DNA of 34,881 nucleotides from Cytidiella melzeri (lineage: Eukaryota > Basidiomycota > Agaricomycetes > Polyporales > Irpicaceae), in NCBI GenBank assembly GCA_022592445.1, contig JABYQR010000435.1:1-34881 (forward strand). Reading direction: 5' to 3'. Both the position numbers and the translations under genes were made by a program. How positions within the stretch are numbered: position 1 is the first letter of the stretch; the number at the start of each line of letters is the position of its first letter. Under the pieces are notes generated by a model. It did no database searches. It saw only the letters and a list, made by a program, of their open reading frames with translations, and had not been told where the DNA came from. Of the stretch, positions 9,523 through 20,200 are shown in pieces.

Positions 9523-10382
9523 TGAGACACTTAGTCACGCTTCAAACTAAGAACAACCTTAAAGACAACACAACCACCCACGAAGTGGCAATAGAAGTGT
9601 AAAGGTGTGGAAGCACGGAAGTGTTAAAGTGTGCGAGGTGGTCTTAGAGTCCTAGTTTTACTTGTGCTAAAAAGGGCGACAAGGTTTATGATAACGTGTA
9701 TGTGCAGGGAGTTAGGCGGGCAACTACCACGCGTATCGCGGGTAAAAGGGGAAAGTCGGCACGGTGAAAGCGAAAGAGTTATAGCGCGGCTCAAAGAGAA
9801 CACGCGGGAGACGTCGCGACTTGTGGTACGACGGCGCGCGGAGAGTCACGGATGGTAAACGCAGGTGCAATATGAATCTCGAACACAAAATGCGGTCGCT
9901 GGTGAAGATGAAGAAGTCGCTGTAAAACGCGGGCGCAGTGAAAGTGAACGCAGTAAGCTCGACGCGGTGAAGGTGAAACGCAACGCAGTAACGCAGTAAA
10001 ATAACGCAGTGAAAAGCAAATGCAGTATAACGAAGCCGAAAGGAAACGTAAGAGAAAGATAAGCTAATGGAGCGCGAGTCACCGAATAAGACTATGTGAG
10101 ATCGCAGTCAATTGGACTCGACAGACTGCGCGCGGGGGTGGTAGTGTAGAACAACACCTCCCGAGCGGCGATGCATGTTGCAGGCGAATGCGTGGCCAAC
10201 GACGACGTCGGTAGAGCTGGTAAGATTGAACTGCACTAGTTCGCACTCGTGGTCCCCGCCCTCAAGGTCTGGTGACAGCCAACAAGCTGGGTGCGGCGCG
10301 CGCGGGCAATTGCAGTCGAGCGGGACGAAAGGTCCTGTACGTAGGGGAATTGGGTGATCGCTCTGAGTGTTGCAGTAAGAGC
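9523..10382 (-). repeat. D-family solo LTR, part 2 (3' portion)
   Basis: This is one half of a solo LTR split by E2. On the minus strand the LTR starts at 25442 (TGATATGCCC) and ends at 9523 (TGTCTCA). Its two parts total 1847 bp once one AGAGC is discounted, against 1848 bp for the intact copy at 32183-34030. CCGG flanks both outer ends (9519-9522 and 25443-25446), so no internal element sequence remains. It formed by recombination between two LTRs or as a single-LTR remnant. Confidence 0.9.
10108..10377 (-). pseudogene. LTR-encoded cysteine-rich ORF, left copy, C-terminal half
   Basis: This is the continuation of the ORF that starts at 24708. E2 inserted inside the codons for NCS/YC. The piece keeps 89 codons and a TGA at 10108-10110. 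It aligns without gaps to codons 87-175 of the intact ORF at 32916-33443, sharing TQSDHP, RTGPFVPLDC, HECEL, QFNLTSST and VVVGHAFACN. There is no stop or frameshift other than the E2 insertion. Confidence 0.75.
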
Positions 10383-11121
10383 TGTCGCGGAGCGACTGCT
10401 GCTATGCTGACAACCCTAAAAAGGGAGTGAAGTAGAGAGGAAGGGGGTGGATCTCCAACGACGACAACGAGGTCAAAGTCAATGATAAGCAGGCAGGCAG
10501 GCACTGAGGCCGGATACTGGCAGTGCAAATGACAAAGTTAATATCATTTTTATACTAGGTTACATTGAGTAACTCACCTGGCAGTGCAAATGACAAAGAG
10601 GTCAAGATGCAGAACCAGGGAGGGTAAGGGGTACTATATATACTGTGTCTGGATGGTCTGTGCACCAGTTCCCACACTAGGGACTGGAGTAACTGTGGGA
10701 CTGGAGTAACAATAGAACAATAATGAACCCGGGTAACTGTCAAGAACCGGAGTAACTGTCAAGGACCTGAGTAACTGTCAAGGACCAGGGTACGTAGAAC
10801 AATAGAGCTAGAACAATACAACAATAGAACAATAGGATAAGAACAATAGAACAATAAGACCTGGGGGAATCCCTGGGGAATCCCCATCAATGGAAGAGGA
10901 ACAATAGAACAATAGCCTAGGTTGATCTGGAACCACTCCAGACTGAGTCTAGGGTTTGGGTCTGGACTATTGATAAATAAGGCAGGATGTCACGTGACCC
11001 AGGTTAGGGTTAGGTCCGGTAACACTCCTAGCCGGAAAATAAGCGCTCTAGATAGGCGCCTAAGGCTATAAACTTGTGAAAATATTGGAAAAATCCGGTC
11101 TCTGTTGGACTATCCATGTCA
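10383..11121 (-). repeat. E2 3' LTR (739 bp)
   Basis: In element sense it starts TGACATGG just after the polypurine tract AGGAGGGGGTAA (11122-11135) and ends CCGCGACA. It holds a TATA box (TATATATAG, minus, about 10635-10643), several copies of GAGTAACTGTCAAGGAC (10684-10790), a cluster of GAACAATAG motifs (10700-10915), CACGTGAC (near 10991) and a TTAGGGTTAGG stretch near 11005. Confidence 0.95.
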
Positions 11122-11139
11122 TTACCCCCCTCCTAAAAT

Positions 11140-13845
11140 TCATCGCCTCGATGAACTAAGACCAGGGACTCTACCATCTGCCCACTCGAGGTCAGATGCA
11201 ATGGCTTCTGTGATGTTCTCCAACGGTTTCCAAGGAATGGAGTTGAAGAGTGCTTTGGGCAATTTCTGGGGTGCATTGGTATGTCTGGCGTGGAACTCTG
11301 CAATGCTCTCTTTCGCATTGGTCAGATTTACTGCAGGTTCCCACGTTACATCGCCTTCTCCATAGCCTTTCCATTTGACTAGGTACTGCATTTGTCTCCG
11401 ATAGATCCGACTGTCTAGGATCTTCTTGACTTTGTAGACTTGTTGATCATCTACTATGATTGGTGCTGGTGGTTCCGGTATGAGGCCGTTTACTTCGTTT
11501 CCTCTGTATGGAGATAGCCGTTCAATATTGATGTTGTCATGAATACGATATCCGGATTTGAGTTTGATCCGATACGTATGTTCACTGGTTTTCTGAAGAA
11601 CTGTGAATGGACCAAGCTGTCTAGGCCCTAGCTTGTCAGACTGCTGATGTACTTTGACATTCTTGGAAGACAACCACACGAGGTCCCCTTCCTTGAAGAC
11701 TGGAGTAGCTCTGCGGGTGTATCCGGAAGCTTCGGCCATCTTTTCCTTAGATAGGCGTGAGGCAGCTTCGGCTTCTGTCCGAACCTGTCTGAGCTTTTCT
11801 AGACGTGCATCTAGATTCGGCATTCGGCTGTGACGTCCGACTGGTATGGTAAAATCTGGTAGGTACCCGTACATGACTTCAAACGGAGAGTGTTGTGTAG
11901 ATGAGTTGACACGAGAGTTGATGGCGAATTCAGCCACTGGGATGTATTCTGCCCAATCATCTTGTCGTTGATCAACAAATAGTCGTAGAATCTTTTCTAC
12001 TTCTTGGTTGACTCTTTCCGTTTGACCATTAGCCTGAGGATGATAGGCTGTAGTCATAGCGCCAGTGATGCCTAGTCGTTTATACAACGCTTGCATCACT
12101 CGGGCCGCAAACTGAGGTCCTCTATCAGATATGAACTGTCGGGGAATACCATGGAGCCTAAAGACTTCTTTGATGTGGAGGTCTGCTATGCCGTCAGCTG
12201 TAACAGTAGACTGGGTTGGGATAACATGTGTTTGTTTGCTGTACAAGTCTGTGTACACAGCAATCATGTCAAAACCGTTACTGCGTGGGAGTGGCCCGAC
12301 TAAGTCTACACCAACCACCTGCCAAGGTCCGTCTGGTACTTCGATGGGCTGTATTGGGGCAACCGGGTGCTGTGCCGGTTTGGTTCGCTGACATTTGTCA
12401 CATCCGAGGACGTATTGTTCTACAAATGATGCCATGCGAGGCCACCAATAGTGTCGTGTAACCAGTTCTAGAGTTGCATGTTTGCCGGGATGTCCTGCCG
12501 GTAACGCATCATGGCATCGTCGTACAATCTCCCTGCGGACTTCCCGATCCTTTGGAATGTACAGCTTCCCTTTGTAGTACACCAGCCCATTGTCTTCTTC
12601 ACACTCAAGTCCACCATCAGTCAACTTTCGGGGTCCATCCTTTCTAAGTTTGGCTAGTCTCTGGACTACCTCTGCTTCTCGAATACTGATGTCCTTAATT
12701 CGTGACTCTAGCGGATCTGACTCCGGAGTACTTGAGGCGGCTATTGTCTGGAAGTATTCGGGTTTCAGTACAACTTGTTCCTTGTTGTCTGATGCATCTA
12801 GAACTTCCAAGGTTCTGACTCGGGATAATGGGTCCCCTTGAGTAAGGGTCTTTCCGGGCTTGTGTGTTAACACAAAGTCAAACCGACTGAGGTACAAAGA
12901 CCACCGAGCTTGTCGTCTAGACAGGTCCTGGGCGGTTCTCCAATACTGCAGATTCTGATGATCTGTGATGATCTCAAAGGGCGCGGGTAATCCTTCTAGA
13001 TAGTGACGCCAATCTTCGAGAGCTCTGATGATAGCGAGCATTTCTCGATCATAGATCTCGTAGTTCCGTTCGGCTTCGGCCATAGACTGAGACCAAAATG
13101 CTACCATCTGTTTGAACGTCTGTTGCTCTTTGGATTGATGGGCCTTATCCGCAATGTCTGTAGAGTACGTATAGCTAGCACAGGACCAAAGCTCTTCTTT
13201 GGTGTCCTGAATGATACCGGCTCTGAGCCAGGCTCGTCTCTGCTTTCGATTGGCTGTGATAGACTGGAAGGGTTCGAAGTCTTCTTCGGCTTCCAGTTCC
13301 ATTTCTCCGGTAGCCCAATTGATCTTGGGGTTTGCTTTGCGAAGCCAGGGTAGGCCTAGAATGCAATCTTCTGGTCCGATGTCTGTGACCAAAAATGTTG
13401 CGTTTTCTTTGATAGCCCCAACTTGTAGTTCGAGCTCTGCTCTGTGTGTGATACGTCCTCCTTGATTTAGAGTCCCATCGATGTTGTGGAGTGGGATCTG
13501 CCTTTCTAAGGGGACCGTACGTACTCGGTGCCGGTTGACAAAGTCTTGACTCAGGAATAAAGCGGTGATTCCTGAGTCAATCATAGCTTTGATGCCCTTT
13601 TCTCTGAACACTCCTTTGAGCGTAATTGGAACTCGGAAATGCATGCTAAGCGGGTCTATTTCAGGCACTATGCAAGACGACAAGGTTTTGTAGTAGTTAT
13701 ACATGTCGTTAAATAAAACTGAAGATTGCAAATCGGGCTGCTGTGCGGGGCGGGTATTTACTACAGGGGCGTTAAAAACTGTGTCCGTGGGGAAATCATC
13801 ATTGTCCTCCACTTCTTCTATGTAGGTCTTTCTAGAGGGACTCAA
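11140..13845 (-). CDS. pol: E2 Pol lacking the RT domain (PR-[deleted RT]-RNaseH-INT-chromodomain)
   Basis: This is an open frame of about 901 codons. It has an aspartic protease (AMIDSGITALF). At the codons for FKQMVAFWSQ (about 13092-13115) it jumps straight to the middle of RNase H (NYEIYDREMLAIIRALEDWRHYL). Compared with E1 about 360 residues are missing, including the YLDD centre and the first RNase H aspartate. After the gap it has the integrase zinc region (H..H..CDKC), D, D and E (VDLVGP, SDRGPQFA, NGQTERVNQE), and a chromodomain with VKWKGYGEGDVTWEP. The start is TTG; the frame is open back to the gag end, so entry is probably by -1 frameshift. Confidence 0.92.
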   Translation of the reverse strand: MSPSRKTYIEEVEDNDDFPTDTVFNAPVVNTRPAQQPDLQSSVLFNDMYNYYKTLSSCIVPEIDPLSMHFRVPITLKGVFREKGIKAMIDSGITALFLSQDFVNRHRVRTVPLERQIPLHNIDGTLNQGGRITHRAELELQVGAIKENATFLVTDIGPEDCILGLPWLRKANPKINWATGEMELEAEEDFEPFQSITANRKQRRAWLRAGIIQDTKEELWSCASYTYSTDIADKAHQSKEQQTFKQMVAFWSQSMAEAERNYEIYDREMLAIIRALEDWRHYLEGLPAPFEIITDHQNLQYWRTAQDLSRRQARWSLYLSRFDFVLTHKPGKTLTQGDPLSRVRTLEVLDASDNKEQVVLKPEYFQTIAASSTPESDPLESRIKDISIREAEVVQRLAKLRKDGPRKLTDGGLECEEDNGLVYYKGKLYIPKDREVRREIVRRCHDALPAGHPGKHATLELVTRHYWWPRMASFVEQYVLGCDKCQRTKPAQHPVAPIQPIEVPDGPWQVVGVDLVGPLPRSNGFDMIAVYTDLYSKQTHVIPTQSTVTADGIADLHIKEVFRLHGIPRQFISDRGPQFAARVMQALYKRLGITGAMTTAYHPQANGQTERVNQEVEKILRLFVDQRQDDWAEYIPVAEFAINSRVNSSTQHSPFEVMYGYLPDFTIPVGRHSRMPNLDARLEKLRQVRTEAEAASRLSKEKMAEASGYTRRATPVFKEGDLVWLSSKNVKVHQQSDKLGPRQLGPFTVLQKTSEHTYRIKLKSGYRIHDNINIERLSPYRGNEVNGLIPEPPAPIIVDDQQVYKVKKILDSRIYRRQMQYLVKWKGYGEGDVTWEPAVNLTNAKESIAEFHARHTNAPQKLPKALFNSIPWKPLENITEAIASDLEWADGRVPGLSSSRR

Positions 13846-13871
13846 GGGTGCGGTTTCACCTGGAGTCCGTT

Positions 13872-13880
13872 CTAAAAATC
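13872..13880 (-). promoter_or_regulatory. Possible -1 frameshift site of E2
   Basis: Gag ends with codons GAT TTT TAG. A one-base backward slip on TTT enters the pol frame, which is open from this point to the annotated pol. The P-site codon would re-pair poorly (GAT against GGA), so this is weaker than the canonical heptamers of E1 and E3. Confidence 0.4.
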
Positions 13881-15128
13881 CCTTTGATTACCCAGCTGCT
13901 TGACTTGGTCCGTGAGCGATGACATCTGCTTCATAATGGCATCGTAGCCGAACGGACTTGGTGACGAGGAGCTGGCGACGGAGGCGGCGGGTGGATTAGG
14001 CAGGGGCCTTGTAGACGAGGACGACGAGGGAGCCAGAGTTGATGGATCAAACAGAGTATTTGCAGCCACCTTCTGTTGCCTAGGTGGGTACCCAAGGAAT
14101 CAACTTTGGCAAACCTGCGTCTGATGGTTGCCACCACAATGTCCGCACAGTTCACGATCATGTTTTCCGTCCTTCTTCTGATGATCCTTCGATCCGCATC
14201 CGTAACATCTGCCGTTCATAGCCTTCATGAAGTCGGCGCGTGTTTTTCCGTTAGGTCCAACCTTGGTAGCATCGATTTCCATGGCATTGGAGTCACGAGG
14301 TGCTTGGACGAAGGGAGCCGGGGACGAGGTGGAGACCGGAGTGGTTTTGAACAGGTTGGGGACCGTTCGACCTTGTTCACGAGCTTTCTCTTGAGCTCGA
14401 ACACGAAGACGATTGTCAATGTCTGTAGCAACATTGATCAGGTCTACGAGCGTGACGTGAGGCCTTGCGGTGTGAACCAGCTCATCCTTGATGGTAGTAC
14501 TCAGGTGTTCGTAGTACCGATCACGAAGGTCTTGTGTCGAGTAGCCAGTCCTGTCCATGATTTCCCTGAATCGTGCCGTGTATTCCGGAACCGTTTTCTT
14601 GCCTTGCCATAGCTCCCTGAGCTTGGCCTTAGCATCCACCATTTTGTCAACTGGTTCAAATCGTGCTTTGAACGCCGCCTTGAAATCGTCCCAATCACCA
14701 TTGAATGCCATTTGATGGCTGGCAATTAAATCCATGTGGGGCGTAGCCCAAACTGCTGCATCCTCGGTCATAAATGACAAGGCCGACGAGATCCAAAGAT
14801 GGTCTAACCGGGTCTGACCACCTTGGGCATTGTACGGCGACAGCTTCTCATTAAACTGTGCGTACATTGAGAAGGCAGCTAGAAAGCGACGCGCGTCACT
14901 ACTTGCATTGCCCTTGAAACTAGCGGGTTTCTCTACAACTCTTTCCCTTGACCTGTTGTTGACCGGTTGCTGGTTTTGAACCAGCGCTGTGATGGCTTGT
15001 GTCAGCTGTTGCTGACTCAGGAGTAGCGCATGCAGAAGTTGTTCTGCTGTGGGGGGCGGAGACGGTTCTTGTGCGGGGGCCGGGGTTGCTACCCTCGAAG
15101 CATGCTGGGAGACATTGGTAGAGTCCAT
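13872..15128 (-). pseudogene. gag: E2 gag with one in-frame TGA
   Basis: The Gag frame starts at ATG 15128. It contains a typical retrotransposon gag region (ALSFMTEDAAVWATPHM, WDDFKAAFKARF, ELWQGKKTVPEYTARF). Two zinc knuckles follow near the end (CYGCGSKDH.. and CGHCGGNHQTQVC). A TGA at 14100-14102 interrupts it, and the same frame is open again to 13872, adding a serine/proline linker and a coiled-coil end (MKQMSSLTDQVKQL). A single transition (for example CGA to TGA) would explain the stop. Readthrough is possible but not shown. The frame is also open upstream of the ATG as far as the E3 junction, so the true start may have been further 5'. Confidence 0.85.
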
Positions 15129-15184
15129 CTGGTATTGTTCCTGTGTGAAGGTTCGATCGAAGTCTTCTTCAGGTTCAGGCAGGG

Positions 15185-15809
15185 TGTTAAGAACTGATAC
15201 GGGATCGGCGTTGTCGCAAAGTCCGAAGCTGCTAATCGGGTCGGCGATCGGAGTAGGCGACCGGGGGAGCTGTAAGAGTCAATCGGCTTCAACTAAGTAA
15301 GTTGCGCCTCTCGTGAATCCTCGGTGACTCGGATTTGGACTTAGCAAGATCAAGGGTTCGGCCTCGGAGACTCGGGGTCGGCGAAGACGAAGTCGGAGGA
15401 AGAGTTTCAGAACAGAAGTCGGGCAACGACGAGTAAGACGACTTCAGCAAGCGAAGTTGAATGAAGAGGTAGGAATAGGATGGGGATCTTATTTGATATT
15501 CGAACTTAAACTTCTACTGTACAATTGAGTCTGGTTATATAGTACTAGAAGTTGTAAGTCCGATAAGGCATGCGTGTATGGTCCGAGACAAGAGAGGATT
15601 AGATCAGGCGAATAATCGGAGTCGGAGGAAATACGGAGAAAAAGTACAAAGGGATATCTACAACTGATGAAACCGGTGATAGCGAGCACAAGGTAAATCG
15701 GAGGAACATCGGTGTTGGACCGTGTGACGAGTTGAGGATGTGGCTGTGCGAGGATAAGGATGTCGGATGTCCGGTGCCGATAACGTGATCGGATCGGATC
15801 GTAATAGTA
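15185..15809 (-). repeat. E3 3' LTR
   Basis: In element sense it follows the polypurine tract TTAAGGGGGAGG (15810-15822) and ends CAGTTCTTAACA. The matched part with the 5' LTR is 15185-15686. 15687-15809 is the U3 start, found only in this copy. A TATA box (CTATATAACC, minus) lies near 15540. Its first bases (TACTATTACG) do not give the usual TG, so the outer boundary is uncertain by a few bases. Confidence 0.8.
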
Positions 15810-15973
15810 CCTCCCCCTTAAGGCCCGAACCCCTGAGGGCAATGCTTCTCCCGTCTTGATGATCGGAGATAGCGACAGGTGTATAAAAACCAAGGACTGA
15901 CTGACGATGTGGATTTTGACACTTTTCACCCCAACTCCCACTACCCAACAAAACAACTTGCGCATTATCGGAA

Positions 15974-17078
15974 ATGTCTGCCCCTGCTGGTAAGTCATAA
16001 TCGGAATCGGCTTTATTTGCTGACTTCATTTCTGTTGTCAGAAACTACTGCCCAGAGAGTCGAGTGTCTTCGTCGGCAACGCGAGGAGGCTCAACAGCGA
16101 TTCGCCGCGGAGCAACAGCGATTGCAGGACGAGGAGGCCGAACTGGAGGTGGAGATGGCGCGAGAGATAGCGAGAGAGGCTGAGGAGAAGGAGAAGGAGA
16201 AGGAGGCCCAGAGGGTTGCTCAGGCCAAGGCCGATTGGCTGGCCGAGCAGCAGGCTCGGGATGCGGCTGAGGCGAAGAAAGTGGCAGAGGCAGCAAAGGG
16301 GAAGTCGAAGGCTAAGCCCAAGCAGAAGGCAGCGTCAGTCGCGTCGGGATCGGGGGCCGACCCTATGGTCGCGGTGACGGAGGCCGCAAAGGCGGTCACC
16401 CTGGGAAAGCAGAAAGGAAAGGCAAAGGCAAAATCGGCGCCGACCATCGCGGACTCGGACCTGTCGGGCGAGGAGAAAGATGGGGGTGATGTGGAGATGG
16501 TTGATGCCTCCATCCCAGAGGGCATGGCGGTCGGAAACGACTGCGATCGGTGCGCCAGGATCGGCGCCCAGTGCCTGTGGAAGGTGAACGGTCGGGGGTC
16601 CTCGTGCGCGAAGTGCTTCAAGGACAAGCAGAAGTGCGAGATGGGTGGAGTGAAGGTGAAGACGGTGGGGCAGCTGTCTGAGGCGCCATCGGGGTCGGCG
16701 AATCGGCTCGTCGCACCCCCGATCGCGAAGGCGGCGTCAGGGAACTCCGAGGCCTCGTTGTCGAAGAAGAGGAAGGGGTCCGAGGCGAGTAGCCGGCCGA
16801 CTAAGATGAAGAAGTACGAGGCGAAGGTCTTTTTGCACAAGGGCAAGAAACATCGGGAGTTGGTGCACGCCGATGAGCCTGAGTCGTCCGAGGCGACCGA
16901 TTCGGAGTCCGAGCTCAGGGAGCTCAACCGTAACGTCGAGGTACTCCAGGACCTTGTCCGGGAGTTAATCGACGTGACTCGGAGGAACTTTGTCCTCTGG
17001 CAGGAGTGGATGGGGCAGGAGGATGGGTCGGACTCGGAGATCTTGGTTGTTGAGGGGAAGAAGAAGGCAAAGAAGTAG
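15974..17078 (+). CDS. Antisense Zn2Cys6-like protein gene of E3 (spliced)
   Basis: This lies on the strand opposite to gag-pol, between the pol stop and the 3' LTR. I start it at ATG 15974: codons for MSAPA, an intron 15990-16041 (GTAAGT..TCAG, 52 nt), then 16042-17078, about 350 residues in all. It has a long charged coiled coil (about residues 10-75, glutamate/alanine/arginine-rich), a lysine/alanine linker, and a six-cysteine cluster with spacing C-x2-C-x6-C-x10-C-x2-C-x6-C (CDRCARIGAQC ... CAKCFKDKQKC). Then come a basic nuclear-signal-like patch (KKRKGSE), an acidic stretch, a second helix (LRELNRNVEVLQDLVREL) and a lysine-rich end. The spacing fits the fungal Zn2Cys6 DNA-binding cluster, though the usual basic run after the second cysteine is weak. 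The role is unknown; DNA binding is inferred. Confidence 0.85.
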
Positions 17079-17205
17079 ATAATACTTTCTTTGTATTTGT
17101 TGTAAAATATAGTTTTCTTTTTCTTGTTGTCTTGAAGTGTGAGAGCGAATCAGACTCGGAGAAATTCGGAGATAAAAATAAGATGGGATATGTTGAACAA
17201 ATGAA

Positions 17206-20200
17206 TTACAATGATAAAGGACCAGGCTTCTTTGGGTATCGCAAGTGGAACTCGGCAACGGCTTCGGGGGCTCGGTCAAGTTCGGTTGCGAGTACCCAAG
17301 ATGTTTCTTCATCGGTTCCTTCGTAACCCGACCACCGAACTAGGTAGAGGATTGGACAAGCTCGGCGTCGGCGGTCAAGTTTCGAGTCGAGGACTTCTGC
17401 GATCTCATACTCGATTTTGCCGTCAATCTCAATCGGAGGTGGTGGGGAAGGAACACGATTCGGGATTTCGCTAGGAGTGTATGGTTCGAGCATGGAAACA
17501 TGGTAAACGGGGTGAACGGCTCGCATAGCATCGGGAAGTCGGAGGGTAAAGGATTGCGGTCCTACGTGTCCTATGATTTCGAATGGGCCGAAGTATTTCT
17601 CGGTAAGCTTCTTGGACGGACGAGTGGTATTGAAGTACTTGGCTTTAACGAAAACCCGATCACCGATGTCCCAGGTTGGCGGTGGTGTACGAACGGCATC
17701 GGCGGGACCTTGGTATCGGAGTTGGGCTTCGCGCATATTTTCTTTCAGGTGTTCGTGCAAGTCCTCGAGGTTTACTGCGAGTTCATGGGCGCGAGAGGAA
17801 GCGAGACTGCGTTCGGGGTAGATGGTGAGGTTTGGGTGATAGCCTTTATTGGCAAAGAACAGAGATATGCCTGTAGTGGCACTGGGAACATTATTGAATG
17901 CAAACTCGGCAAGCGGGAGCAAGCCCGACCAGTTGTCTTGCTGGTAGTTGCAGTACGCTCGGAGGTATTGTTCCAGGGTCTGGTTCGTCCGTTCGGTCTG
18001 TCCATCGGCTTCGGGATGGTAACCGGAAGTGAAGTGTAGGTTCATATCCAGTGCCTGTCCCAAGGCTCGGAAGAATCGCGAAACAAACTCGGTACCCCGA
18101 TCGGAGGTACAGTGTGATGGAACTCCGTGCTTGGAGAAGACGTGAAGGACAAACAGTTTAGCAAGGCCTGGAGAGTCGATAGTATCGTAGGTGGGAATGA
18201 ATATGCCTTGCTTGCTGAGGCAGTCTACAATGACGAGTATGGCAGTGAAACCATCGGAATCGGGGAGTTGTTCTATGAAGTCCATGGATATCGAATCCCA
18301 GGGCCGAGTCGGGACCGGGAGCTGTTGGACCGTTCCGTAGGGCTTATGTCTCGGGGCCTTAGATCGTTTACAAGTCGTACAAGACTTGCAGTAATCGGTA
18401 ACGAAGGTTCGGAGTTTGGGCCAGGAGAATTCCCGACGGATAAGAGCTAACGTCTTGCTGACTCCGTAGTGACCGGATAGAAGATGGTCATGTCGGTAAC
18501 GTAAGACTCGGAGTCGGAGGTCACCAACATCGGGGACATAGATTTTGCCGTCATGTAAGAGTAAGCCGTTGGGCTCATCAGACCACCTCGGAGGAAGAGG
18601 CTTGGATCGGAGCTGTGTAGCGTAGGTGTCGGATGGGAGTGATCGGAGGATATCCTGGTAGAGTTCTTCAGAGTCGAAGACATAGACACTGCGAAGAGTC
18701 GGTTCCATAAGGGCCGTTGCACGTATAGAAGCGATGAGATGTTCGGAGGAAAAGATAGGCTTGAAGTTGTGCGAGTTGACACTAGCATAGTCGCTACCTC
18801 CCTCTTTAGGGTAGACGTCCCATCGTCTAGTCAAGGCATCGGGCTTAGTACCGAGCTTTCCGGGTCGGAATCGGATAACAAGATTAAAACTGGATAGGAA
18901 TTCGGACCAACGAGCCTGTTGTCGGGTGAGGAGTTTTGTAGTAGAGAAGTACTCCAGGTTCTTGTGATCGGTGACAACGTCGATCGGAGTCGGCGTTCCC
19001 TCGAGGTAATGGCGCCAAGTCCGGAAGGCTTCATGAATAGCAAGGAGTTCCTTGTCATGTACGTCGTAATTCAACTCAGGAGCGGTGAAAGTTCGAGAGT
19101 GAAAAGCGACCGGGTGTATTTCTCCGTCGGAGACGATAGAGAGGATGGCGCCGAGGGCGTAGTCGGAGGCATCGGTTTCCACGATAATGGTTGTATCGGG
19201 ATTCCACTGCACAAGAACAGGAGCTGTAGTGAAGGAATGTTTAAGGGAGTCGAAAGCCGTCTGGCACTGTTCGGTCCAGGCCCAAGTCGCTGTTTGCGAG
19301 TGAGTCGGGTAAGTGGAACGGTAATATCGGAGTAATTCGGAATGAATCGGCGATAGAAGTTGGCGAACCCGAGGAAGGACTGGATGTCCTTTACCTTACG
19401 AGGGGTCGGCCAGTCAAGGATAGTCTGGACTTTGTCAGAAGACATACGAAGGCCTTCTGGCGAAAGGATAAAACCCAGATATTCTACCGTGTCCCTGTGG
19501 AATTCGCATTTATCGGCTCGGGCGTAGAGCCCATGCAATCGGAGTCGGCGTAACACTTCCTTGACGTGCTTCTTGTGAGACTGGATGTCGTCGGAGAAGA
19601 CCAGAATGTCATCGAGGTAAACGATGACATTGACGTCCAAGAGATCCTGGAAGATGTCGTTCATGAAGCGTTGGAAAGCGGCCAGTGCGTTGGAAAGTCC
19701 GAACGGCATTACTAGCCATTCGAAAGAGCCGTATCGGGTTTGGAAAGTGGTTTTCCACTCATCGCCTTCGGCGATGCGGACTAGGTGGTAGGCGTGACGG
19801 AGATCGATTTTGGTGTATAGCCGGGCCTTGCCCGGACTGTTAAGAAGATCGGAAATGAGTGGCAAAGGGTAGCGATCCTTCTTGGTAATTTTGTTGAGTG
19901 CCCGATAGTCGACGCAGAGTCGGAGAGTACCGTCCTTCTTCTTGACGAAGAGAATCGGAGCACCATGCGGAGAAGTCGATTGGCGAATAAAACCCGAGTT
20001 GACGTTTTTGTCCAAGAATTCTCGGAGGGCTTTCTGCTCGACCGCGGAGAGCGAGTACATCGGACTCGGCGGGAGCGGCTTATCGCTGTCTAGTTCGATC
20101 CTAAGGTCGTAGGGACGATGGGGGGCTAAGATGTCGGCCTTTGCGTTGGAAAACACATCGGCGAATTCATGATAATCGGATGGGAGGGCTGAGAGGTCGT

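Noticed and set aside
9226..9525. 99-codon plus ORF reaching the D LTR edge
   Set aside because: Its first half overlaps repeat A', which is non-coding promoter-like sequence in the other copy, and no family is recognised.
11005..11018. Telomere-like TTAGGGTTAGG in the E2 LTR
   Set aside because: Fewer than two repeat units, and identical in both LTRs of the element. Not evidence of a chromosome end.
15540..15998. Minus ORF spanning the E3 3' LTR and its upstream region
   Set aside because: It crosses the polypurine tract and LTR boundary and is not kept in the other LTR.
16220..16927. 235-codon minus ORF opposite the antisense Zn2Cys6 gene
   Set aside because: Shadow frame: composition follows the GC-rich codons of the plus-strand gene, which has an intron, cysteine cluster and coiled coil.
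17500..18039. 179-codon plus ORF opposite E3 integrase
   Set aside because: It lies entirely within the well-supported pol frame and resembles no protein.
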